Source: Warburgia ugandensis
Lineage: Eukaryota; Streptophyta; Magnoliopsida; Canellales; Canellaceae
NCBI GenBank assembly: GCA_035236585.1
Contig: CP141128.1
Location: 30,362,684 to 30,426,683 of the forward strand
Direction: 5' to 3'
Length of the DNA: 64,000 nucleotides
The notes below the pieces were generated by a model that was given only the letters and a program-made list of their open reading frames with translations, had not been told where the DNA came from and did no database searches. Position numbers and translations under genes: made by a program. Shown piece after piece: positions 24,412 through 35,732 of this stretch (positions are counted from its first letter, which is position 1; every line of letters starts with the position of its first letter).

Positions 24412-24793
24412 GTAGGCAGTCTGATGCTACAAAGTTTTCAAATGTATTCCAAGATCTAAAGTGATTTACTTAACTCTATTACCATGTTTAGTATGCTATT
24501 TTAGATATGATATTCTTATAATGAGCATACAGATTGTCCTCATGATATATGATCTTGAATACGATTGTTTGCGTATTTTATGAATAGTTTTTATATATGC
24601 ACGTAGGTAGCCTGATGCTACTTAGTTTTCAAATGATTCCAAAATCTAAACCATGTTTAGGCTTTTGGAAATAATATTTGAAAATTGATATTTTGAGCAT
24701 GGAATTGTTCTCATGATTCATGATCTTGATGATATTGCTTACATCTTTCATGGATAGTTTTATATATGCATTGCTTGCATGTTTTGAAACTAG
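24412..24793 (+). repeat. 191-bp tandem duplication in LTR A
   Basis: GTAGGCAGTCTGATGCTAC at 24412 recurs as GTAGGTAGCCTGATGCTAC at 24603. The following text (TTTTCAAATG, GTTTAG, CTCATGAT, TTTATATATGCA) recurs in the same order. The second copy has a small deletion. Confidence 0.85.
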
Positions 24794-24890
24794 TTGCATA
24801 AATTGCATGATTTATGATGATTGAGACTTGGATTTGGATTATATGCATATATCCTTTTGGGATAATGAGCCTGGTGGGCACTATGCTAAG

Positions 24891-25114
24891 TGGGTAGATT
24901 GCCGATTGAGGCAACCCGCAGAGGGAACAAAATCTTGAGTTCCAATTGGGTAGATTGCCAATTGAGATAACCTACTAAGGGGACAAAACCTTAAGTTCCA
25001 AGTGGGTAGATCGTCGATTGAGGCAATCTGTGAAGGGAACACAACCTTGAGTTCTAAGTGAGCAGATCGCTGAATGAGGCAGCTTATGAAGGGACAAATA
25101 AGGCGTATCCACAG
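24891..25114 (+). repeat. 56-bp minisatellite in LTR A (4 copies)
   Basis: Units starting TGGGTAGAT begin at 24891, 24947 and 25003, with a TGAGCAGAT variant at 25059, at exact 56-bp spacing. Each contains GATTGAGGCAACC and a GGGAACAAAACCTTGAG-like segment. Confidence 0.95.
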
Positions 25115-25978
25115 TCGACAGTGGAGACTGTGGTAGCTGGTCTCTAGATACCAAAGACACACAATTTCAGATTAAGTTCTAGTCATGAGCATAGTGGACC
25201 CTATGATTTCAGTTTTTAGTATCACCATACATAGTGTATTGAGATAGTCTTAGACGGGTACCCATGACCTGTCGGCTTGATGTGTTCACTGAGAAACCCA
25301 CGTGTATGATAGCTACTGTTGGGTTGAAATTCTAATATCTAATTTAATCGATCACTATTTTAAGATTTTCGTACTGATTATATTATTAATCGATGGATTT
25401 TCATGAAAAATTCTATTACTTGAAAATATATAATAAGCGAGTGATTTATGTATGAATACCCATGTTTATATATAGTGATTAGGTGATTTTTTTATGTGAA
25501 AAACCCCTCTTGACAATATGCATGTTGTATGCCATGTTTTTAAAATAGTAGTACCAGATCACCTACTATGTATGAGGAATACTCACCCAAATATATTATT
25601 TTTACATATTAACTCTAACAAGATTAGACAAAGCATCAAGAAATGTTAGTGCTACAGTTAAGTGAACGAAGATAAAGAAAAGTATGAATATAAGTATATG
25701 ACCTATCCTTTGGACATATATATGTAATTATTATAGTTGGACTGTGAGCTGTGACTAGATAGATCTAGGATGCATATATGTTTGTCTTAGTTTTAAAAAT
25801 TACTTGGCTCATCTTAAAAGCAAATGACACTGAGGTTTTCAAAAAAATGAATTTAAAATAAAAATTTTTTTTGCTACATTTGCATTGTTCTTATAAAAGT
25901 GTTTTCAAATAGGGATCAATCTTGTATTAGGAATTGGTTTTGCATTTAAAAATGCATGTGAAAACCCGAGTCGTCACG

Positions 25979-27685
25979 GTTGGTATTAGAGCTCAGTTTT
26001 ATCCTTTCACAGCCAGTCCTGCATGTCGAAAAGTTATATACGATTAGAATAATTATAAAAAAATAGTATAAATATGAGTAATAGAGACGACTAGAATAAG
26101 AAATAATATCAAATCATAAAGAAATACACCATAAATAAATACGGAGTTGGATTTAATAATTACTCAAGCATTGGAAGAAGCAAAGCCTATAAAAAATCTA
26201 GTTTAAACTACTTAGGGGTTAAGAAGTGTTGGGTAGTGGAGTAAATAAGGAAACTATTTGATGAGAATAAGATTATGATGAGGAGAATACAAGATGATAC
26301 TAGTGGAATCCTTCGTAGATAACTCTGACTTGTACTAGACTGATCAAAGTGATAACCTTGGACAACTTAGTTCAATTCTAGATAATTTACATGGGACTTT
26401 GAGAAAGGAATTGTTATCCAACAACTTGAATATAATAGAACAAATCAGAAAATAAATATAAGAAATGAAATAGAGGAACACGACATGAATATGAGCATGT
26501 TAGTGGATGTGCAAAAGACTAAATTTGAGTGTACTATAAGGAATTTGATTAGGACACAATCAATAGAAGATTTTGATGACAATATAATTAAGGATAATTA
26601 ATCTGTGATGATAGATTGACCATAAATATTTGACATGATTTTGGATAAATTCTGAGAGAGGAAAACTATTCAATGGATTCAATATTCATGGAACTTAATA
26701 TATAGTTAGGAGATCTTATTTGTTGTATGTGATAGATATAATTGATGGAAGATGCCACTTAATTCTTTTCAGCATTCTAGTTTGAATGTAAATATTGGTT
26801 AAGGAATCAAGTCACATGTGAAAGATGAAAGACAGATGGAATACAAAATTGGAGACCATGTGTTCTCAAAATATTTCTTCAACTAAGGGGTTTAGTAGGA
26901 AGAAAAATTTTGTCATTGACATAAGGAAATGATTAGTGATACTGTTAAAACTTAATTTATCAATCTTGAAAGTTCCTTGAAGAAATGTGAAGTAAGACGA
27001 GATATGATGGAATAGATGTAATTATGACTTGGCTACTTTTAGAATTCTTACCAGCAAGGTGCAAGTCATCCTTAAGGTGAAGATTTTAATGATAAATAGA
27101 TTGCTAGATGGAAGACAAGAGGAAAAAGAGATTATTCTGTATCATTCAAAATGAAATATAAGAAATAAGGAGATTATAAAAGAATGAGTAATTTATCAGG
27201 AAAAACAATTATGAAAGAAGTATGGAGTAGGTTATACACGATTAAAGGATTATGGTGATCTAAGGATTTGAAGATATCAATTGTATGAGCTGAAATTATG
27301 TTGATGAATTAACAAGTGAAGGCCAAGGGTCAGAGTGCGTAGCAAAAAGTAGCTCTTTACTACTCAAAGTAAACAAAAAAGACATGCCAAAATTCAATTA
27401 CATTTAAAGGTTTTGTTGAAGGAATTATGAGAATAAGAATGTTACTAGAGACTTGTTGAAAGATAACATGAAAAAAAATTTGAAGACAAAATTCCTCTAC
27501 TTATAGACCCATTTGATGTTTTGGATAAGAAGATTAAGAAGTTGAAGTGAAGAAATTTCCCTAGCCTAGGTCCTAAGAGAGAATACAGTTATCAAAGGGG
27601 AAACCTGGGAAACAAAATATCCTGAACTCTTTAAACAATAATAATTTGTGAATTTTGAGGATGAAATTCCTTGTATGGGTAATAA
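25979..27685 (+). pseudogene. Composite element, first internal region: highly decayed gag-pol remnant
   Basis: This 1.7 kb region is far too short for a full gypsy gag-pol (about 5 kb) and has no long open frame. The only recognisable coding trace is at the end. Residues like L-D-K-K-I-K-K-L-K (about 27510-27550) and E-T-W-E-T-K-Y-P-E-L-F (about 27600-27635) correspond to the chromodomain-like tail of Del/Tekay polyproteins. These are followed by TTTTGAGGATGAAATTCC, the usual 3' untranslated motif. No RT or integrase motif could be found. The element was probably non-autonomous when it last moved, or its body was deleted. Confidence 0.65.
25981..25992 (+). promoter_or_regulatory. Primer binding site (tRNA-iMet), first internal region
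   Basis: TGGTATTAGAGC lies 2 bp after LTR A. It differs at one position from TGGTATCAGAGC, the complement of the initiator tRNA-Met 3' end used by many plant LTR elements. Confidence 0.85.
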
Positions 27686-28114
27686 TGTAATAACCTGAAT
27701 TTTTAAGTCCAAAGATAAATATTTGAACTTTAGAAGTGAGATTTTATAGAGATCAAACTTAATAGAGATAACCCCATAAACAAATTCTACTTGAAAAATG
27801 GAATTGAACAACATAAAGAACGCTGAAAAAGGAGATCAGATGACAAAGTTATGGGAATTTGAAGATTGAAGGGCATTTTAGTAATTTCTTAAATAATATG
27901 AGTAATAGTCAGAAAACGCATGGGGCTGTTTTGTTAATGGTACCCCCATGCTTGCATCATTTCTTCATCACTCCTACGTTAGCCTTCATGTCTATGCCAG
28001 AAAAATGGTAGACACTGCCTTACTCCAGTTATCTTCTGCGACGTCGGGAGAAATGACGGCACTGCCATGAGGACGGTGCCGCTACGGAGATGGTGCACCA
28101 CTATCCTCCAACCT

Positions 28115-28122
28115 CTATAAAT
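28115..28122 (+). promoter_or_regulatory. TATA box of LTR B
   Basis: CTATAAAT sits in the same context as in LTR A and is followed by a T/C-rich run at 28135-28195. Confidence 0.7.
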
Positions 28123-29357
28123 CTCGTCCCTTCTTCCTTTTTTTTTTCCCCATTGCACTTTCCCTCTCCCTCTTCTTCTCCTCTCCCTCCAGCAACTTGT
28201 TATCCATTGTTTCCGGCGAAGGTGAACAAAGTCACGGTGTAGATCTTGACAATAGTCATCTTAACATTGGTGGATGGACGATCAGACACCATTGTTAAAT
28301 TCCTTGTGAAAATATGATCAAAAGGCCTCTAATTTTGTTCCAATTAAAGTAGATTTGACTGGTGATCGAACAACGATTCTAAATACGGCCACTCTAGATT
28401 TTTCAGCGATAGCCCAACGGGGAAATCATAATTTTGAGCATCAAATGACCACAAAACAATGCCAAACTTTATGGGAGTAAAGGTAAGAGCCCTTTTCATT
28501 AGAAGTCATTATGATGAGAAAATCATCACCAACGACCTTGATCCAATCATCTTCTCCAGTAGACTAGATTGGGAGACCAAGATGCACACCGAATACACAA
28601 CGGAGATGTGCTATTATGGAGCATTCCTGCATGCATGTGAGCTTGTGGGTGTGGTCTTAGCTTGACCAGGACACAAGTGCTTCCTAGGAACCAAGACGCA
28701 CCTATCCTTATTGGAACTCGAGATTGAATCTAGGCCACCCTAGTGATCTAAAACACAAAAACTCAAATTTCAAGAGATATATAACTCCGATTGATGATCC
28801 AAAAAAGTCTGTTGTGTTTCTATTGGTGATGCAAACCTAATTATATAATAAAATTTAAGATCAGAGAACTATTTAACTTGACCATATCCTAAAAACCATA
28901 GAAATCTCATAGAGCTACAAGATCAAAGATGATCATATATAATAAATTGATCCATTGGATGTATTAAGAGATCAATGTATTAAGATCAACCATAAATAAC
29001 ATAGATCAACCTTTGAATTATAGATATGACAACTTAAACCAAGTACAAACCCAATCTATGTATTAGGATAGATGATCTGCTAGATCTGACTATTCAATTA
29101 CAAGATATTAATGACATAAAGGTTATTGAAGGCAATCTAACCATTAAACATTAGATCTATAAGTGAGATCTAGCTTGGAGATATACTAATCAATGATATA
29201 TAAGGAATAGATCTAGTCGTTCATCTATAAATCTAAGTGATAATCTATAGAGAATGGAAAATATTATATGGATTCTTATTCCGAAATAATATCCAGGACC
29301 TCACAAAGGTGATCCAGGAATCGAATTGAAGTGAAACACAATCCAAGAGACATCGAG

Positions 29358-29740
29358 GTAGGTAATCTAATGCTATTAAATTTTCAAATGCATTCCAAGA
29401 TCTAAAATGATTTACTTGACTCTATTACTGTGTTTAGTATGCTTTTTTAGATATGATATTCATATAATAAGCATACGGATTGTCCTCATGATTTATGATA
29501 TTGAATACAACTGTTTGCATATTTTATGAATAGTTTTTATACATGCACGTAGGTAGTCTGATGCTACTACGTTTTCAAATGCATTCCAAAATCTAAAATT
29601 ATTTATACTTGAATCTATTATAGTGTTTAGTATGCTTTTGGAAATAATATTTGAAAATTGATATTTTGAGCATGTAAGCTATTCTCATGATTCATGATCT
29701 TGATGATATTGCTTACATCTTTCATGGACAATTTTATATA
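29358..29740 (+). repeat. 191-bp tandem duplication in LTR B
   Basis: GTAGGTAATCTAATGCTA at 29358 and GTAGGTAGTCTGATGCTAC at 29549, with the intervening text repeated, period 191 bp. Confidence 0.9.
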
Positions 29741-29872
29741 TGCATTGCTTGCATGTTTTGAAACTAATTGCATAAATTGCATGATTTATGATGATTGAGA
29801 TTTGGATTTGGATTTGGATTATATGTATATATCTTTTTTGGGGCTAATGAGCCTGGTGGGAACTATGCGAAG

Positions 29873-30095
29873 TGGGTAGATTATCGATTGAGGCAACCTG
29901 CAGAGGGAACAAAATCTTGAGTTCCAAGAGGGTAGATCGCCAATTGAGGCAACCTGTGGAGGGGACAAAGCTTTGAGATCCAAGTGGGTAGATTGCCGAT
30001 TGAGGAACCTGTGGAGGGAACAAAACCTTGAGTTCTAAGTGGGTAGATCATAAAATGAGGCAGCTTATGAAGGAACAAAGAAGACATATCCACAG
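29873..30095 (+). repeat. 56-bp minisatellite in LTR B (4 copies)
   Basis: Unit starts are at 29873, 29929, 29985 and 30040 (spacing 56, 56, 55). Confidence 0.95.
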
Positions 30096-30958
30096 TCGAC
30101 CGTGGAGACTATGGTAGCTGATCTCTAGATACCGGAGACACGATTTCAGAATAAGTTCAGGTCGTGAGCATAGTGGGCCCTATGATTTTAGTTTTTGGTA
30201 TCACCATATATAGTGTATTGAGATGGTCTTAGACGAGTACCCATGACCTGTCGGGTTGATGTGTTCACCGAGAAACCCACGTGTATGATATCTACCGTTG
30301 GGTTGAAATTCTAGTATCTGGTTTGATCGATCACTATTTTAATATTTTCGTACTGATTATATTATTGATCAATGGATTTTCATGAAAAATTCTATTACTT
30401 GAAAATATATAATAAGCGAGTGATTTTTGTACGAATACCCATGTTTATATAAAGTGATTAGGTGATTTTATTATCTAAAAAACCCCTCTTGACAATATGC
30501 ATGTGGCATGCCATTTTTTTTAAAATAGTAGTACTAGATTACCTATTGAGTATGAGGAATACTCACCCAAATATATTATTTTTATAGATTAACTCCAACA
30601 AGATTAGAAGAAGCATTAGGAAATGTTAATGCTATAATCAAGTGAACGAAGATAAAGAAAAGTATGAATGTAAGTATATGTCCTATCCTTTGGACATGTA
30701 TATGTAATTATTAGAGTTGGGCTGTGAGCTATGACTGGATAGATTTGGGATGCATATATGTTTATCTTACTTTTAAAAATTCCTTGGTTTGTCTTGAAAG
30801 CAAATGACACTCGGGGTTTTCAAAAAAATGAATTTAAAATAAAAGATTTTTTTACTGCATTGCATTGTTTTTATAAAAATGTTTTCAAATAGGGATCAAT
30901 CATGTATTAGGAATTGGTTGTGCATTTAAAAATGCATGTGAAAACCCGGGTCATTACA

Positions 30959-32309
30959 ATTGGTATCAGAGCTTAGTTTTATGCTTTCATAGCCAGTCCT
31001 ACATGTCCAAAATTCATATACAATTAGAATAGAATTGTTATCCAACAACCTGAATATAATAGAACAAATCAGAAAATAAATATAGGAAATGAAATAGAGT
31101 AACACGAAATGAATATGAGCATGTTAGTGGATGTGCAAAAGACTGAATTCGAGTGTACTATAAGGAATTTGACTAGAACACAATCAATAGAAGATTTTGA
31201 TGACAATATAATTAAGGATAATTATTTGTGATGATAGATCGACCATAAATATTTGACATGATTTTGAATAAATTCTAAGAGAAGAAAACTATTCAATGGT
31301 TCCAATATTCATGGAACTTGATATATAGTTAGGCAATCTTATTTACCGTATGTGATGGATATAATTGATGGAAGATGCCACTTGATTCTTTTCAGCATTC
31401 TAGTTTGAATGTAAATATTGGTTATGGAATCCAATCACATGTGAAAGATGAAAGACAATTGGAATACAAAATTGGAGACCATGCGTTCTCAAAATATTTC
31501 TCCAAGTAAGGGGTTTTGCAGGAAGAAAACTTTTGTCTTTGACATAAAGAAATGATTGGTGATACTGTTAAAACTTAATTTATCAATCTTGAAAGTTCCT
31601 TGAAGAAATGTGAAGTAAGACAAGATATGATGGAATAGATGTAATTATGACTTGGCTACTTTTGGAACTCTTATTAGCAAGGTGCAGGTCATCCTTAAAG
31701 TGAAGATTTTAATGATACATAGATTAATAGATGGAAGACAAGAGGAAAAAGAGATAATTTCATATCATTCAAAATGAAATATAAGAAATAAGGAGATTAT
31801 AAAAGTACGAGTAATTTAGCAAGAAAAACGATTATCAAAGAAGTATGGTGTAGGTTATACACAATTAATGGATTATGGTGATCTAAGGATTTACAGATAT
31901 CAATTATTTGAACTGAAATTATGTTAATGAATTAACAAGTAAAGGCCAACTGTCAAAGTGCACAACAAAAAGTGGCACTTCACTACTCAAAGTAAACAAA
32001 AAAGATATGCCACAATTCAGTTATATTTAAAGGTTTTGTTGAAGGAATTATGAGAATAAGAATGTTCCTAGAGTCTGGTTGAAAGATAACATGAAAAGAA
32101 TTTTGAAGACAAAATTCTTCTGCTTATAGACCCATTTGAGGTTTCGAATAAGAAGATGAAGAAGTTGAAGTGAAGAAATTTCCCTGGCTTGGGTCCTAAG
32201 GGAGAATACAGTCATCAAAGAGGAAACATGAGAAACAAAATATCCTAAACTATTTAAAGAATAATAATTTATTGAATTTTGAGGGTGAAATTCTTTATAG
32301 GGGTAATAA
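30959..32309 (+). pseudogene. Composite element, second internal region: decayed remnant
   Basis: This is homologous to 25979-27685 over its whole length but about 360 bp shorter. The part corresponding to about 26050-26408 is missing, joining GATTAGAATAG to AATTGTTATCC. The same chromodomain-like trace is present but weaker (K-K-M-K-K-L-K near 32150). It ends with TTTTGAGGGTGAAATTC. No usable frame. Confidence 0.7.
30961..30972 (+). promoter_or_regulatory. Primer binding site (tRNA-iMet), second internal region
   Basis: TGGTATCAGAGC is an exact match to the standard initiator tRNA-Met primer site and lies 2 bp after LTR B. Confidence 0.93.
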
Positions 32310-32735
32310 TGTAATAACCTAAAATTTTAAGTCCAAAGATAAATATTTGAACCTTAGAAGTGAGATTTTATAGAGATCAAACATAATAAAGATGACCCCA
32401 TAATTAGATTTTACTTGAAAAATGGAATCAAATGGCATAAAGAACACTGAAAATGAAGATCAGATGACAAGTTATGGGTGATTGAAGATTAAGGGCATTT
32501 TAGTAATTTCTTAAATAATATGAGAAATAGTTAGAAAACACATCAGGCTGTTTTGTTAATGGCACCCCCATGCCTGCATCATCTTCTTCGTCAATCCTAT
32601 GTCAGCCTCCATGTCTGCGCCTGAAAAATGGCAGACACACCATTCTCTAGTCATCTTCTACGGCGCAAGGAGAAATGACGACACTGCCACGAGGATGGCG
32701 CCGCCGTGAAGATGGTGCACCACCATCCTCCAGGC

Positions 32736-32743
32736 TCTATAAA
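32736..32743 (+). promoter_or_regulatory. TATA box of LTR C
   Basis: CTATAAAT in the same context as in LTRs A and B. Confidence 0.68.
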
Positions 32744-33133
32744 TCTCCCTCCCTTCTTTCCTCTTTTCCCCCTCTTCTTCTCCTCTCCCTCTAGCCACTT
32801 GTTCTCCTTTGTTTCTGGCAAAGGTGATCAAGGTCACAGTGTAGATCTCGATGACAGTCATCTTAACATTAGTGGATGGAAGATCAAACACCATTGTTAA
32901 ATTCCTTGTGAAAAGAGGATCAAAATGCCTCTAATTTTGATCCAATCAGAGCAAATTTGACTAGTGACAGGACAATGATTCTAAATCCAGCCACTCTGGA
33001 TTTTTCAGCGATAGCCTGACTGGAAAATCATAATCTTCAGCATCAAATGACCACGAAAGGATGACAAACTTTATGGGAGTGAAGGTAAGAGCTTGATCTA
33101 CAAACCCTTTTCATTAGAAGTCATTATGATGAG

Positions 33134-33138
33134 AAAAT
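33134..33138 (+). repeat. Left TSD of Athila-like element
   Basis: AAAAT here and at 39449-39453, a perfect 5-bp duplication. The empty site is seen in LTR B at about 28517. Confidence 0.96.
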
Positions 33139-34308
33139 TGTTAATTGCTTAATTTTGGCTAAAAGACCCCTAGTTTAGCATTCAATTAGATCATCTAATC
33201 GTCCAAATTTCAAATTTTAGCTTGATTAATCATCTAGACCTTAATCAATGGTTAGATGATCATTCGAGCTTATTAAAGGATTAATGTACGGTTTAACTAT
33301 TCTAATTTAGTATTTTATTTTGCAGATCAACTGAAGGAAGGTTGGATGGCTCAGCTCTATGATCAACGGTGCAGATAAAAAAGGCAAGAGTCCTAATCAA
33401 CAAGGAGTCCTAATTGGAAGAGTTCTAGTTGGAAGAGGAGTTGTAAAAGGATGAGGATTCCTAAAAGTGATGGAGTTTTAATTGGAGGAGAAGAAAGCTT
33501 ACAAACAGGACTCAAACTCATTAAGGATAGAGTTTGAGGAAGAAAAGGAGGAGTAGTTTTTATAAATAGGAGAGCCATATGGAGAGAAGGAGAGTTTTTT
33601 TTTAGTTGTTTCGTGGCTACTTTCCTATTCCTTGTTTTGTTTGGAGTTTCCCTTGTTCACTCGTTCTCTTTCATGTTAACAGCCCTCTCTTGTCTAGCAT
33701 CACCCCCATTTTCTTCACACCACGTTACCAGCTTTCCATTTATTTACCACACAATCCCCAGCACCATCTTCTTCTTCACATCACTCTTTCATCCATCGCA
33801 CGACCCAATTATCTCTAGCACTATTCTCCTTCTTCAGTCCAACAATCATTGTGGATCTTTCACTATCACCCTAGTGCACTAATTTCTCTACATACCCTGC
33901 CTTCATCGCATCTTACGACCGGACCTCCAAGGCAGCTCCCCATCCCTTTTCACTAATCACCCTTCTCCTTCATCGTTTGTTCTTCACTGCATCATCCACC
34001 GCAATCATCTACGTTTTTTCACTGCCTAGGCTCGTCTGCCCCAATTCTCCACTCCTCTGTGCCCAGTTATCTTCACTGCTCCAAGGATCGCAACTATCAT
34101 TGCCCCCGTCTAAACCAGCTCGACACAGTGAACCCTCCACCAACATCTTCACTTTCTTCCCACCAGTCATTGGCTCCCTATTCGTTCAACTTGGTAAGCC
34201 CTTATTCTATTTTTTTTCCCTCTTTTCATCCCTTCGTCTACTCTGTTTCACCGCACCCATTCCCGGCTTCTCTCCTTCAGCAGACCTAGCATCTTTGCCC
34301 AGTTCAAT
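33139..34308 (+). mobile_element. Athila-like 5' LTR, 3' part deleted
   Basis: This matches the 3' LTR from 37490 to 38657 and then stops abruptly at CCCAGTTCAAT. The last 791 bp of the LTR are missing. A TATA box (TATAAATA) is at 33561-33568. The Ser/Phe-rich reading frames between 33606 and 34321 recur in the 3' LTR and lie in a C/T-rich leader, so they are not taken as genes. Confidence 0.9.
33561..33568 (+). promoter_or_regulatory. TATA box of Athila-like 5' LTR
   Basis: TATAAATA. The 3' LTR has CATAAATA at the matching position (37912-37919), a change that would weaken it. Confidence 0.7.
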
Positions 34309-34320
34309 TGGATACTACTA

Positions 34321-35732
34321 GGTTCAGAAAATGTCGTAGTAGATCACTTATCCAGATTGGTAGTGGAGCACACTAGCGATCAAGGGCCTATAACTGAGTC
34401 ATTCCCAGATGAACAGTTATTGCATGTTTCCCAATTACCTTGGTATGGAGATATTGTTAATTATCTTGTTACAGGACAAATGCCTAATCATTGGACCACA
34501 CAAGATAAAAAGAGGTTTTTAACCGAGGTTAGATATTTTACTTGGGATGACCCGTACTTATTCAAGTACTGTCCTGACCAAGTAATTAGGAGATGCATAC
34601 CCAATAGTGAACATAATCAAATCATCTCCTTTTCTCATGATCATGCATGTGGAGGTCATTTCAGCTCTAAAAAGACAGCTGCAAAAATTTTGCAGTGTGG
34701 ATTTTATTTGCCTACCATATTTAAGGATGCCCATGCTTACTGCAAAGCATGTGCACGATGTCAAAGGTTAAGAAGTTTAGGAAGATGACATATGATGCCC
34801 TTAAACCCAATCCTTGTCATATAACCTTTTGATGTTTGAGGCATAGATTTTATGGGACCTTTTCCTAATTCTTTTGAAAATCTGTACATCCTAGTGGGAG
34901 TGGACTATGTGTCCAAGTGGGTGGAGGCTATACCATGCAAAACCAATGACCACAAGATTGTGGTAAAGTTTTTAAAAGAAAATCTTTTTACAAGGTTTGG
35001 TACTCCAAGAGCCATAATAAGTGATGGGGGAAACACTTTTGTAATAAGGTATTTGAGAATTTAGTGAAAAAGTATGGTGTTAACAATAGGATAGCTACCC
35101 CATACCATCCTCAGACTAGTAGTCAAGTAGAGGTATCCAATAGGGAAATAAAGCAAATTTTAGAAAAGACAGTCAATCCAAATAGGAAAGACTGGTCTCT
35201 AAGACTTATTGACGCTTTATGGGCTTATCGCACACAATATAAAACCCCTATAGGAATGTCACCTTACCTCTTGGTCTATCGAAAGTCCTGCCACTTACCA
35301 GTAGAGTTAGAGTACAAGGCATATTGGGCAGTTAAAAAGCTGAATTTTGACTTAGATTCTGCTGAAACCCATAGAAAACTCCAACTCAATGAGTTGGAGG
35401 AATTGAGGAAAGATGCATATGAGTCTGCACGTTTGTCCAAAGACTGAATGAAGGCTATCCATGATAGAAACATTCTAAGAAAATCCTTCACACCAGGTCC
35501 AAAGGTCTTACTATATAATTCTAGATTGCATCTGTTCCCAGGAAAACTTCGATTTTGATGGAGTGGACCATATATAATACACACAATCTATCCTCATGGA
35601 GCCATCAAGATTGAAAAGGATGGAGATATCCAAAAGGTCAATGGTCAAAGGTTAAAACCTTTCCTCGAACTACCTGATCTTGAAATTGATGAGACACTTT
35701 TACAGGTACCCGAGTATCATGATCCACCTTAA
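34321..35732 (+). pseudogene. Athila/Tat integrase (with end of RNase H), decayed
   Basis: The frame opens with G-S-E-N-V-V-V-D-H-L-S-R-L, the end of the gypsy RNase H. Integrase follows: a zinc region with H-A-C-G-G-H and C-K-A-C-A-R-C, and the first Asp in G-I-D-F-M-G-P-F. The second Asp is in I-S-D-G-G-N-T-F, and the Glu is in [18 protein letters not shown] and W-A-Y-R-T precede the C-terminal part. The catalytic D-D-E are all retained. Stops at 34786-34788, two more before 34850 and one at 35446-35448, plus a one-base frameshift near 35040-35064, prevent expression. The final in-frame stop is near 35732. No chromodomain is present, as expected for the Tat/Athila branch. Confidence 0.92.

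Larger units (their letters stand above)
22900..25978 (+). mobile_element. Composite gypsy element, first LTR (LTR A)
   Basis: LTR A runs from TGTAATAACATG to CCCGAGTCGTCACG (final CA mutated to CG), 3,079 bp. It matches LTR B and LTR C along its length. It lacks about 160 bp that B and C share (the block at 29176-29335), lacks a short piece near 24650 and lacks about 35 bp near 23608. A TATA box lies at 23331, the 191-bp duplication at 24412-24793 and the 56-bp array at 24891-25114. It is followed by a primer site. Confidence 0.92.
27686..30958 (+). mobile_element. Composite gypsy element, middle LTR (LTR B)
   Basis: LTR B runs from TGTAATAACCTG to CCCGGGTCATTACA, 3,273 bp. It is the longest of the three LTRs and contains the 160-bp block that A lacks. 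A primer site follows it at 30961 and decayed pol precedes it. It therefore serves as the 3' LTR of the first unit and the 5' LTR of the second. It lacks about 16 bp near 28490 (GATCTACAAACCC region) that A and C retain. Confidence 0.93.
32310..33138 (+). mobile_element. Composite gypsy element, third LTR (LTR C), left part
   Basis: LTR C starts TGTAATAACCTAAAA. It follows LTR B closely, including the TATA box (32736) and C/T-rich leader, until the Athila-like element interrupts it after GATGAGAAAAT. It resumes at 39449. The uninterrupted sequence GATGAGAAAATCATCACC is present at 28513 in LTR B. Confidence 0.93.

Noticed and set aside
30961-30972. Possible tRNA-Met gene fragment
   Set aside because: Only the 12-nt complement of the tRNA 3' end is present, directly after an LTR, so it is a primer site.
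33606-34321. Open frames with a hydrophobic start resembling secreted proteins, repeated at 37930-38700
   Set aside because: They are copies of the C/T-rich leader of the same LTR at both ends of one element. The C/T bias alone yields Ser/Phe/Leu-rich frames that look like signal peptides.
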